Below, piece after piece: positions 9,256 to 16,463 of a stretch of 48,342 nt of DNA. The first letter of the stretch is position 1; each line of letters starts with the position of its first letter. Location of the stretch: NCBI GenBank assembly GCA_023393235.1, contig JAEWMH010000091.1, positions 1-48,342 on the forward strand. The letters are read 5' to 3'. Position numbers and translations under genes: made by a program. The notes beneath the pieces are model-generated. The model did no database searches. It saw nothing but the letters and a program-made list of their open reading frames with translations, and was not told where the DNA came from. The DNA comes from Bacillota bacterium. GTDB taxonomy: Bacteria > Bacillota > Bacilli > Paenibacillales > NBRC-103111.

Positions 9256-9929
9256 TAGTCCGCCCACCCCCTGAATTTTGCCATGGCCAAGTCATAATCG
9301 CCGAAGTCATGGACTTCCTCCAGCATGACCTTTACCGTTTTTTGTTCCTTCATACTCTTATAACGCTCCTCCGGAATCGGTTGCTTGACGCTGTTGCCGG
9401 TAGGAAGCGTAATGACCGCAAAATAGCGGGACTTGCCCTGGTAGTCGGTTTTGTAGACACCCACCAGATCCACTTCCGTTTTCAGCTGGACCTTAAGCCC
9501 GGCAAGATCCGTCTGGGCCGCATCTGCGGTCCGGTAGCTTTTGAGGGGGGCCCACTGGGACAAATTGACGCTGTTCTGGCCGTCGGAAGCGGTTTTCATT
9601 TCCGCGGTCATGTAAGACAGCACCCATACTTTGTCTCCTGTGGCGTAGTTGTCGTCATTGGGCAGAAGCTGGTTGTTGGGGGAAATGGTCATATCCGAAC
9701 CCACCAGATCACCAACCTTGGCTTCCTCCACTTTATAATCCCACGGCACCGTGGAACTGCCTGCCGCGGCAGCCGACTTGGCCTTGTTGGAGGAGGCGCT
9801 TTTCCCGGAATCCTGGCCGCAGCCCGCAGCCATACCGCCGGCCAGCACCAGCACCAATGCGCCCATCAGCATCCGCTTCATAGGACGCCAGCCGCCGCTT
9901 TTCCTTCTTTCGTTTGAGTTGCCTATCAT
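9255..9929 (-). CDS. Hypothetical lipoprotein of the ATP-grasp ligase cluster
   Basis: 224 residues. The ATG at 9929 has AGGAAGG about 10 bp upstream; a TTG at 9938 overlaps the ligase stop but sits on the Shine-Dalgarno site itself. A basic N-terminus, a hydrophobic stretch (LMGALVLVLAGG) and AAGC at about 34-37 indicate a lipoprotein, although the -3 position is Ala, which is less usual. After a Ser/Ala-rich linker comes a soluble domain of about 180 residues rich in YATGDKVWVLSY-like strands. I do not recognise a named family. Position between the ligase and DUF350 suggests it works with them at the outer face of the membrane, as partner or substrate. Confidence 0.8.
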   Translation of the reverse strand: MIGNSNERRKSGGWRPMKRMLMGALVLVLAGGMAAGCGQDSGKSASSNKAKSAAAAGSSTVPWDYKVEEAKVGDLVGSDMTISPNNQLLPNDDNYATGDKVWVLSYMTAEMKTASDGQNSVNLSQWAPLKSYRTADAAQTDLAGLKVQLKTEVDLVGVYKTDYQGKSRYFAVITLPTGNSVKQPIPEERYKSMKEQKTVKVMLEEVHDFGDYDLAMAKFRGWAD

Positions 9930-9934
9930 ATAGC

Positions 9935-11131
9935 TCAATCCTTCCTCACTCCCATCGCCACAAAACGGCTGGAGTTTCCCGTAATCAGTCCGCCCGCCCG
10001 GCCCAGCAGGCCGCAGGCTTCCCCGTAAATCATGAACACACCGGTTAACAGATGATAGTCTCCGTCATGCAGCCGGATGCGGGGCAAATCGGCACGCGCC
10101 TGGTACACCGGCCGGAAAAAGACGCTGGTATCAAAGCCATCCTGGTCCTTTATCTCCATCCCGCCTTCCGCGCCGTACATCCGCACGGAGCCGCCTTCCC
10201 GGCCAAACATGGATTTCTCCACATAATCACCATGTAAAACAGGCTCGTTATAGGTAGGCAGCATATAGGCTTCAATGGCATCATGCTCGGTTTCGGTAAA
10301 AAACGGAGCCTTCAGCTCATGCAGGCCCCAAATCACCGCCTGCAGGCCCTTGGACTGGAGGATCACCGCATGGGGAGAGTTGAGTATCCGGAGCTGTCCA
10401 GTTTCAATGCTGTACGCCAAGGCCTCTCCGCCGTCATCGACCCCCATCCATTCCTTGGGGTAAAGGGCGAATAAGCTGTCGATGGCCTGGCCTGCCGCAT
10501 CCCGCAAAACTCCCTCATCCACCCACAAGTCAAGGGTGTCCACACAGATAACAGGCTGCTCCATATGCCGGACCAGCATATCGATGGTGCCGCTGTCCTC
10601 CTCGTGTTTGCCGTAAGCGATGCAGGCGGCATATGCGGGAGGCGCCTCAGCAAAGGCCCGGCGCACCTGCCCGGCCAACCCGGTATTCGGCGTCCACAGC
10701 CCATGCTGGCTGCACATCCACGGTGTTGCCACGGAGGATTCCACATAGCCCGTAGGCGTATCCGCATTCAGTTCCAGGAGCTTGATGGTTCCGCCAAGCC
10801 CCACGCTAAAATCGAATCGGGCATAACGGGAGAGGAGCCCCGGCTCCTCCGGGGGAACGGCGTCCAGCCCATCCCAGAGCACCTCCGGTATAGACAGGAG
10901 CTCATACATATCCCGTCTGCCGTGGACGAAACGCGCGGCTTTGTCGAAGATGCCCCAAAGCAGCTGGCACGCATCCTGCAGTTCCTCCCAGACCCGCGGG
11001 TCCATGGCCACCGCCTGATCCACCCAGTATGCCTCTTCCTCCAGATCCGCCCAGCCGAAGCCCATTTCCTTCAGCTGCTGTACCCGCTGCGCCCTGTCCT
11101 CTGCGGGTTGGCCTACCACCTGAAAGCTCAT
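9935..11131 (-). CDS. Glutathionylspermidine synthase-like ATP-grasp amide ligase (YgiC/YjfC type)
   Basis: 398 residues, ATG at 11131 after GGAGGAG. Conserved synthetase motifs are visible: ELNADTPTG (120-128), LYPKEWM (223-229), SKGLQAVIW (260-268), YVEKSMFGREGG (303-314) and FRPVY (339-343), matching the ATP-grasp half of glutathionylspermidine synthase. The N-terminal CHAP amidase domain of the E. coli Gsp enzyme is absent, as in YgiC and YjfC. The family joins an amine or peptide to a carboxylate with ATP; the true substrate of these short forms is unknown. The preceding gene encodes a Ser-rich secreted protein, recalling the ygiB-ygiC gene order, so that protein is a candidate partner. 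The lipoprotein gene begins within a few bases of the stop. Confidence 0.92.
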   Translation of the reverse strand: MSFQVVGQPAEDRAQRVQQLKEMGFGWADLEEEAYWVDQAVAMDPRVWEELQDACQLLWGIFDKAARFVHGRRDMYELLSIPEVLWDGLDAVPPEEPGLLSRYARFDFSVGLGGTIKLLELNADTPTGYVESSVATPWMCSQHGLWTPNTGLAGQVRRAFAEAPPAYAACIAYGKHEEDSGTIDMLVRHMEQPVICVDTLDLWVDEGVLRDAAGQAIDSLFALYPKEWMGVDDGGEALAYSIETGQLRILNSPHAVILQSKGLQAVIWGLHELKAPFFTETEHDAIEAYMLPTYNEPVLHGDYVEKSMFGREGGSVRMYGAEGGMEIKDQDGFDTSVFFRPVYQARADLPRIRLHDGDYHLLTGVFMIYGEACGLLGRAGGLITGNSSRFVAMGVRKD

Positions 11132-11175
11132 GCTTTACCGTCTCCTCCGTTTTGAAGTTCCTGCCCCTGCCTTCA

Positions 11176-12183
11176 TCAGCTGCCGGAGCTGCTGCTGCCG
11201 GAAAAGCCGCTGGACTTCCCGCCGATGCTGCCGGAGGACGAGGATTTGCTGGAGCTGGAAGACGACGATGACGACGATTTACTCGATGAAGAGGATGATG
11301 ATGATGATTTGCTGCTGTCGACAGACGACGAGCTTCCACTTGAAGTTGAACCGGATGAGGTAGAGCTCCCGGTAGATGATTTCGTTGCATTATCTGCCGG
11401 CTTGCTGGCCGAGGAGGACTGGCCTGTTGCCGGTTTGGTTCCGGTTCCTGCCGATGTTCCGGAGGTTCCCGAATTACTGGAGCCGGAGGAAGACCCGGAG
11501 GTTGTTCCCGATTTGGACGCCGTAGCCTTATTGATGCTGCCGGACTTGGTGTTGAATGAGCCGCTGGATACGCTGGTTTTGGGCTTCACATTGCTGCCCG
11601 GAACCTGCTTGTTCTGGAACGTGCCTGCCGAATAAGTCTTGGGCTGATACGGCTGATTGGTTCTGGCATCGTAGGAAGGATAGCTTTGGTGCCATCTTCC
11701 CGACGAATACGAACCCCCGCTGTTGAACAGCAGGTGGTACAGAAGCATGTCATCCCATCCAAAGCTGCTGCCCTGGTGGATAATCGTCGTGTTTCCGCCG
11801 CCTGTGGAGCCTGAGGCTCCGCCGGTTCCGGTATTGGCCTGCATCTGGGGAACAACCCCCTGCAGTTCCTCTTCGGGGAGGGCAGGCAGACTCCAGTCCA
11901 CACTGGCGTCATAATAAGCCTTTACCTCTTCCGTAGACCATTCCGACAGGGTAGGCTGGGCTGTTTCCGCTGCGAATGCGCCGCTGCCCCCCATCAGCAA
12001 TCCCGGGGCCAGAAGCATATGGGCCGCCAAGGTCATACCCAATGAGGTAGACAACACCTTAACGGGAAGCCGCACCGCTCTGTCAGACGCTTCGGAGGAA
12101 TCTCCGGCGCTGCGGGGCAATCCCGTATGGGACTGGATCTCCCCGGGAACAGCAGGCTGTCTATTTTCGTCTTGATGATTCAT
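11176..12183 (-). CDS. Secreted Ser-rich protein, YgiB/YjfM (DUF1190)-like
   Basis: 335 residues, ATG at 12183 after AAAGGAG. A hydrophilic N-terminus of about 38 residues precedes a hydrophobic segment (about 39-70) ending GAFAAE, a possible long signal peptide or membrane anchor. The middle part has GWDDMLLYHLLFNSGGSY (142-159) and an aromatic/Ser/Thr-rich stretch (YSAGTFQNK, TSVSSGSF). From about residue 220 it is nearly pure Ser/Gly/Thr/Lys, with uninterrupted Ser runs of up to ten. The layout and the place before a GspS-like ligase gene resemble E. coli YgiB and YjfM. It may be the protein modified by the ligase, or a wall-spanning tail. The antisense strand reads as an Asp/Glu-rich frame, which is a by-product of the Ser codons. 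Confidence 0.82.
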   Translation of the reverse strand: MNHQDENRQPAVPGEIQSHTGLPRSAGDSSEASDRAVRLPVKVLSTSLGMTLAAHMLLAPGLLMGGSGAFAAETAQPTLSEWSTEEVKAYYDASVDWSLPALPEEELQGVVPQMQANTGTGGASGSTGGGNTTIIHQGSSFGWDDMLLYHLLFNSGGSYSSGRWHQSYPSYDARTNQPYQPKTYSAGTFQNKQVPGSNVKPKTSVSSGSFNTKSGSINKATASKSGTTSGSSSGSSNSGTSGTSAGTGTKPATGQSSSASKPADNATKSSTGSSTSSGSTSSGSSSSVDSSKSSSSSSSSSKSSSSSSSSSSKSSSSGSIGGKSSGFSGSSSSGS

Positions 12184-12253
12184 AGGTTCATTCTCCTTTC
12201 ACCGCACCGGTGTATCCGGTCCGGTTCTTCCTTACGGATTGACGCAAGGTGTC

Positions 12254-12478
12254 TTACCCCTCCGCCGTTTCAGCCGCTTCCTGCTTCACGGCCAGCACCA
12301 GAACCTCCATATAGGGTTCGTTGATATTCAGCCGGCCTTCCACCATTTCATATTCCTTGCCGTTGATCAGCAGATAATTGGCATGATTCATCAGGGCGAT
12401 CATCTGATCGTTCCAGTCTCTTGCATCCAGAGCCACCAGCTCGCCTGCTTCTGTTTTTTCCATAATGACTACCTTCAT
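12254..12478 (-). CDS. Small hypothetical protein heading the ATP-grasp cluster
   Basis: 74 residues, ATG at 12478 with GGGAGG 10 bp upstream. The sequence is acidic with alternating strands (MKVVIMEK, ALDARDWND, NYLLINGKEYEMVEGRLNI, MEVLVLAVK) and no signal peptide or membrane segment, so it is a small cytoplasmic alpha/beta protein. I do not recognise a family. It lies 70 bp before the Ser-rich gene on the same strand and 90 bp after the aldose-epimerase gene, so transcription may come from either. No convincing promoter is seen in 12479-12568. Confidence 0.75.
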   Translation of the reverse strand: MKVVIMEKTEAGELVALDARDWNDQMIALMNHANYLLINGKEYEMVEGRLNINEPYMEVLVLAVKQEAAETAEG

Positions 12479-12568
12479 TGTTTTCCAGCCTCCCGCATCC
12501 GTTAATGATTTACCCCGTTTGGGTCATGCTTAATATAACGTAAAGGAGCTTGTGAAGGTTTCATATGC

Positions 12569-13459
12569 TCAGCCGGGAAATCCTGCATCCTCCGCTCTGA
12601 TGACAAGCCGGGCAGCCAGAATGTCCCCCGGCTCAATCCATACCAGATCCCCTCCCCGGTTCAATTCCCCGGTAAGGCCCATCCATGGTTCCACACAGAT
12701 AAATTCCGCACCCGGAACAGTCCAAATCACCACATAGCGGAAGTGGCGGGAATACTCCATTTCGATCCTCCGCCCCGTTCCCGGCAAACGGAAGGCAATC
12801 CGCGGCTCCCCTGCATCCAGAAGCGCCACCGCCTCCTTCAGCTGACCGATATCCAGACGTCCGGTAAACGGCTTTACGCTACCGTCGTTGTAATCCATAT
12901 AACGCGATGCATCCGTTTCATAAACCATTTCCTTCTCGGCCGCGGCAAAATAAGGATGGAAGCCCGGATACACCGGCATCCGCGCATCAGACAGGTTCTG
13001 ATACTCCTGTTCAATGACAAGCGCTCCCTTTTGGACCCGGTAGGTAAAGACCAGCTTGAAGGCAAACGGATAGGAAGCCAGCATGTCCGACGTAGAAGCC
13101 AGGCTCAGGACCGCGTACGGCTCCCCGTCAGCCGATACCCCCGTCTCCTCCACCGTCCACGGGGAGGTCCGCGCCAGCCCGTGATTCTTCATGGCGTAGC
13201 GTTGTCCCTGCCACTCATACGCCCCGTCCGCCAATTGGCCGCTGATGGGGAACAGCACCGGGTTGCCGCCGCGGATATTGGCATTGGGGTCGAGGAAGGT
13301 CCCCCGGTCCAAATAAAAAATTTCTTTACCTCCAGGTGCGTATCCGGTGGCAATGCCTCCCCGCTCGGGGCAAAGGCGCAAGGTGGTTTCTGTGGAAGCC
13401 TCGAATAACTCCAGCATCCGGTAAGGCCCGTCCTGATATTCATTCACTTGGGATATCAC
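12569..13459 (-). CDS. Aldose 1-epimerase family protein
   Basis: 296 residues. The GTG start at 13459 has AGGGAGGGG 7 bp upstream; the longer TTG start at 13486 would place the ribosome site inside the gene. Family motifs are visible: GGNPVLFPI, KNHGLAR, a beta-rich middle, YPGFHPYF with the conserved His, and FICVEPWMG near the C-terminus. Galactose mutarotase-like proteins interconvert the anomers of free or phosphorylated hexoses in the cytoplasm. No sugar genes flank it, so the substrate is open; it resembles the broader YeaD/GalM-like group more than classical GalM. Confidence 0.9.
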   Translation of the reverse strand: MISQVNEYQDGPYRMLELFEASTETTLRLCPERGGIATGYAPGGKEIFYLDRGTFLDPNANIRGGNPVLFPISGQLADGAYEWQGQRYAMKNHGLARTSPWTVEETGVSADGEPYAVLSLASTSDMLASYPFAFKLVFTYRVQKGALVIEQEYQNLSDARMPVYPGFHPYFAAAEKEMVYETDASRYMDYNDGSVKPFTGRLDIGQLKEAVALLDAGEPRIAFRLPGTGRRIEMEYSRHFRYVVIWTVPGAEFICVEPWMGLTGELNRGGDLVWIEPGDILAARLVIRAEDAGFPG

Positions 13460-13548
13460 GTGCTTACCCCTCCCTGTATGGTTCAATTCCCTAATCGCAA
13501 CGAAAATAATAAAAAATTTACCAGCATCCTATTCTATCATGAATTCCG

Positions 13549-13577
13549 TTGATATAGTTCGAACATTCCGGTGATAT
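13549..13577 (+). promoter_or_regulatory. Possible promoter of the UMF1-type transporter gene
   Basis: -35 TTGATA (13549-13554), 17-bp spacer, -10-like TGATAT (13572-13577), 45 bp before the start. The -10 is not ideal. The region is shared with the divergent epimerase gene. Confidence 0.4.
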
Positions 13578-13621
13578 TCTGAAGGAAAGTTGAACGAAAT
13601 CACCGGACAGGAGAGATCCGT

Positions 13622-14914
13622 ATGAACCCCAAAGCTGTTCGCGCGTGGATGATGTACGATTGGGCCAATTCCGCTTTTGCCACTACCATGATGGCCGCCG
13701 TTCTGCCGATTTTTTATATTGAAGTGGCCTCCAAGGGTTTGTCCTCCAACACCTCGGCTTCCTATTGGGGCTTGACCCAGGCTGCGGGCATGCTGCTGGT
13801 GGCAATATTGGCTCCGGTGCTGGGGGCTGCCGCGGATTATGCAGGGAAGAAGATGTTTTTTCTCAGAAGCTTCTCCTATCTGGGCATCGTTGCTTCGTTT
13901 CTGTTCGTGTTTATCGGGCAGGGGGACTATCTGGCGGCGTCTTTGCTGTTCGTGCTGGGCACGGTAGGCTTTTCCGGAGGCAACAGCTTCTATGATGCTC
14001 TGCTGCCGGACCTGGTTCCGGAGGAGCAGAAGCGGGAATACATCTCCTCCAAGGGGTTTGCTTGCGGCTATGTGGGCGGCGGACTGCTCCTGGTGGTGGA
14101 TTTGCTTATGATTCAAAAGCCCGGGCTTTTCGGTCTGCCCGACGGTGAAGCCGGCACGCGGCTGGCCTTTGCCAGTGTGGCGGTTTGGTGGCTGGTATTT
14201 TCGCTGCCCTTGTTCCGGCATGTGAAGGACCGTACCGCGGATGCGCCGATTCCGTTCCGTCAATATACGCGCATAGGCTTCTCCCGCACCTGGGAGACCT
14301 TGAAGAGTCTGAAGCAGTATCCCCAACTGCTGAAGTTTATTCTGGCCTATTGGTTTTTCAACGACGGCATCAACACCATCATTACCATGGCTACCGCCTA
14401 CGGCAAAGCCATCGGCATCGGGACCTCGGATTTGATTATGGCCCTGCTGATCACCCAATTTGTAGGCATCCCCTTTACCCTTCTGTTCGGAAAAATCGGC
14501 GAAAAGCTGGGAGCTAAACCCGCCCTCTACATTAGTTTGGGCATCTATCTGCTGATTGTGCTGCTGGGCTACTTTATGACCAGCGCCACCCATTTTTATC
14601 TGCTGGCCGTGATGGTAGGCTTCGTTCAGGGCGGAAGCCAGGCCGTGGCCCGCTCCTTGTTCAGCCGCCTGGTGCCCGCGGACCGGACGGCGGAGTTTTT
14701 CGGATTCCTAAGCGTATCCGGCAAGTTCTCCTCCATGGTGGGGCCGGCGGTATTCGCCGCTACAGGCTTGATCACAGGCTCCAGCCGGCACGGCATCCTG
14801 GCCTTGGCGCTTTTCTTCCTTGTAGGGATTGCGCTTCTGCGCACCGTGAATCTGGAGCAGGGGTCGCTGGAGGCCGGGAAAGCCGCAGCCGGATCTGCGG
14901 CACCCTCTTGTTAA
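13622..14914 (+). CDS. MFS transporter, UMF1/Atg22-like (YxiO type)
   Basis: 430 residues, ATG at 13622 after GGAGAG. Twelve hydrophobic segments are predicted by eye. The N-terminal signature AWMMYDWANSAFATT is typical of the UMF1 family (PF11700), to which B. subtilis YxiO and yeast vacuolar Atg22 belong. Family members are proposed to export small molecules such as amino acids, but substrates in bacteria are not established. The cytoplasmic loop after TM2 (AAADYAGKK) and the extended central loop GLPDGEAG are as expected. It stands alone with its own promoter. Confidence 0.92.
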   Translation: MNPKAVRAWMMYDWANSAFATTMMAAVLPIFYIEVASKGLSSNTSASYWGLTQAAGMLLVAILAPVLGAAADYAGKKMFFLRSFSYLGIVASFLFVFIGQGDYLAASLLFVLGTVGFSGGNSFYDALLPDLVPEEQKREYISSKGFACGYVGGGLLLVVDLLMIQKPGLFGLPDGEAGTRLAFASVAVWWLVFSLPLFRHVKDRTADAPIPFRQYTRIGFSRTWETLKSLKQYPQLLKFILAYWFFNDGINTIITMATAYGKAIGIGTSDLIMALLITQFVGIPFTLLFGKIGEKLGAKPALYISLGIYLLIVLLGYFMTSATHFYLLAVMVGFVQGGSQAVARSLFSRLVPADRTAEFFGFLSVSGKFSSMVGPAVFAATGLITGSSRHGILALALFFLVGIALLRTVNLEQGSLEAGKAAAGSAAPSC

Positions 14915-14991
14915 AAGAGAGGCTGGCGGTGATCATCATTTTTCAGGATGGAGCCGCTATTCGGGCTCATTGCCCCGCCGGAAGCTCTTCC

Positions 14992-15067
14992 CAATAAGGG
15001 CTCCTGCTTCCGTTAGCCTTTGACAGCCCCTCCTTTTGAGGCAAATAGAGGCGCTCAGCGCCGTTAG
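14992..15067. repeat. Intergenic TAACGG-type repeat cluster A (2 copies)
   Basis: Two copies of the roughly 25-bp element, both reading on the minus strand: 14992-15016 (ends CTTCCGTTAG) and 15042-15067 (starts CAAATAGAG, ends GCCGTTAG). Together with other short stems they fill the 14915-15115 gap between two convergent genes and may act as its terminator. A possible decayed copy ends at GCCGCTATTCGG near 14953. Confidence 0.65.
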
Positions 15068-15115
15068 AAGCAAATGACCCGCAGCTGCCCCAATACTTGC
15101 TTCCGGCTGCTGCTC

Positions 15116-16060
15116 TTAGAAGGGAAGCGGATCCTCGTACCGGATGGTCCATTCCCCGCAAGCCCGTCCCGTCGAATACGAGACATTCCCTAGGAGGTGC
15201 AGCAGCTCGGCTTCGATCGTGGCCGCGTTGCTGTCTCCTGGCTCCATTACCTCCAGCGCTAAAGGCAGCAGCTTGCCCGCCTCCTCCATTGCAGCCTGCC
15301 AATGATCCCAGAAGCCCGTCTGGTGTACTGCCCCCTCCTCTGCCGGATCCCGCCAAAATTTCCGCTCGTCGTTGCAATAATCCAAAGGCGGATTCTCCCG
15401 TTTGTAGACAAAAGGGGTGATTTGCCCTGCCGTCAGAACCCGCTTGGCTCCTGTGGGGTCATGGAACAGCTTCAGCGCCAACAGCATATCCCGGAAGCTC
15501 ACCTGCCAGTGACGGACTCCCACCTCTCCCGTAGCCTCCGGATAAAACTGGCCCGCCAGCTCGGATAGCAGCTCCGCCACCTCCTGGAACAACACACTGT
15601 CCCGGGGCAAAGCAAGCTCCCGCCAGACGGGGGTTTTCCACGTATCGATCCCCCTCATCCTCCGCGCAATTATGGTGTCCAGAATAATTTCAAACCGCTG
15701 GTGGTTCCATTTCTTAAAGCCGGACTTGGCAAAAATATAAGGATGTGCGTTGCGGTCGAGAATATGATGCAGCAGAAACCCCGCTGCGTAGGGCCGCAAC
15801 CTGCGATTCTCCGGCTGACCCGCCCCGCGGAGCATCTCCATAAGGAAAGGCCCGCAATGCTCCTCATGCATCAGATTTCCCAGGGTATCCATCCGCTTGT
15901 CCTTGCTCCAGGGCAGAAAGCGGTAATAGAACAGCGGATCAGGCCCTTGGCATCCCCATGAAAACAGCCTGCTGTCCTCCTCCCGTTCCAGCCATTCCGC
16001 TTGGCCTACCGCCCGCAGCGCCTCCTGGCCAAAAATGATATGCGTCCATATATTCGGCAT
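15116..16060 (-). CDS. Zinc-dependent phospholipase C family protein
   Basis: 314 residues. The start at 16060 (AGGAGG 8 bp upstream) gives the usual N-terminus MPNIWTHIIFG; an ATG at 16105 has no ribosome site. The metal-site pattern of the zinc-dependent PLC family (PF00882) is visible: H7, GPD at 39-41, H65, HH at 98-99, D102 and H106 (HHILDRNAHPY). There is no signal peptide, unlike secreted PLCs, so this belongs to the intracellular branch common in Bacilli and Clostridia, whose substrates are unknown. It is rich in Trp and Arg in the middle part. Convergent with the UMF1 gene; cluster B repeats lie upstream. Confidence 0.87.
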   Translation of the reverse strand: MPNIWTHIIFGQEALRAVGQAEWLEREEDSRLFSWGCQGPDPLFYYRFLPWSKDKRMDTLGNLMHEEHCGPFLMEMLRGAGQPENRRLRPYAAGFLLHHILDRNAHPYIFAKSGFKKWNHQRFEIILDTIIARRMRGIDTWKTPVWRELALPRDSVLFQEVAELLSELAGQFYPEATGEVGVRHWQVSFRDMLLALKLFHDPTGAKRVLTAGQITPFVYKRENPPLDYCNDERKFWRDPAEEGAVHQTGFWDHWQAAMEEAGKLLPLALEVMEPGDSNAATIEAELLHLLGNVSYSTGRACGEWTIRYEDPLPF

Positions 16061-16200
16061 AACCTCATCCTCCTGTTTTTCAACCACCTGCCGAAATCCG
16101 TTCATGCAGCTGCTTTCTCTTGCAATTCATTCGCCGGAGTCTATACAAAAGCCTTCGACCTCCGCCAGAATGGCGTCAATCGAAGGCTCATGCAGGGAAA

Positions 16201-16424
16201 TTATCCGGACCGTCGTCTTTTACCGGACCTGATTCAGCGGCTATCCGGACCGACGTTCCGCTATTTTGAGGTAAGCGGGCGTTTTCGTTATTTCGCGGAC
16301 ACAGGGTCCCTTATTTGTTCATTTGTTCGCTAAGACAGGCCATTTTCACTCAAATAAGGTATCGTGTGTCCGTAAGACGAACAAACCGGTGGTTTTTCGC
16401 CGAATAGCGTCTCCTAAGTCCGCA
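16201..16424. repeat. Intergenic TAACGG-type repeat cluster B (about 6 copies)
   Basis: Three overlapping degenerate copies reading + begin TTATCCGGAC (16201), TTACCGGACC (16220) and CTATCCGGACC (16241). Then come 16294-16317 (+, GCGGACACAGGG then TTATTTG), 16351-16376 (-, CAAATAAGG then TGTCCGTAAG) and 16402-16424 (-, GAATAGCGTC then AAGTCCGC). The GGACACA core is shared with cluster C. They fill most of the 403-bp gap 16061-16463. In the same gap 16152-16188 forms a GCCTTCGA/TCGAAGGC hairpin followed by TTTT on the minus strand, upstream of the phospholipase-like gene's neighbour region. Confidence 0.65.
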
Positions 16425-16463
16425 GTACAGCCTGTGCTTGCAGCAGGAGAGCTGTTTGCTGCA

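Noticed and set aside
11225..11635. + strand frame rich in Asp, Glu and Leu
   Set aside because: It is the complement of the Ser-codon repeats of the secreted Ser-rich protein.
13529..14593. 354-codon minus-strand frame opposite the UMF1 transporter
   Set aside because: Gln/His-rich low-quality translation with no family signs; the + strand gives twelve clean membrane segments.
14890..14940. Terminator directly after the UMF1 transporter gene
   Set aside because: A CCTCTT/AAGAG hairpin overlaps the stop codon but is not followed by a T run.
16140..16220. Minus-strand sequence reading DAILAEVEGF, looking like the end of a small protein
   Set aside because: The frame has a stop a short distance upstream and no start or ribosome site; the GCCTTCGA/TCGAAGGC arms explain it better as a hairpin.
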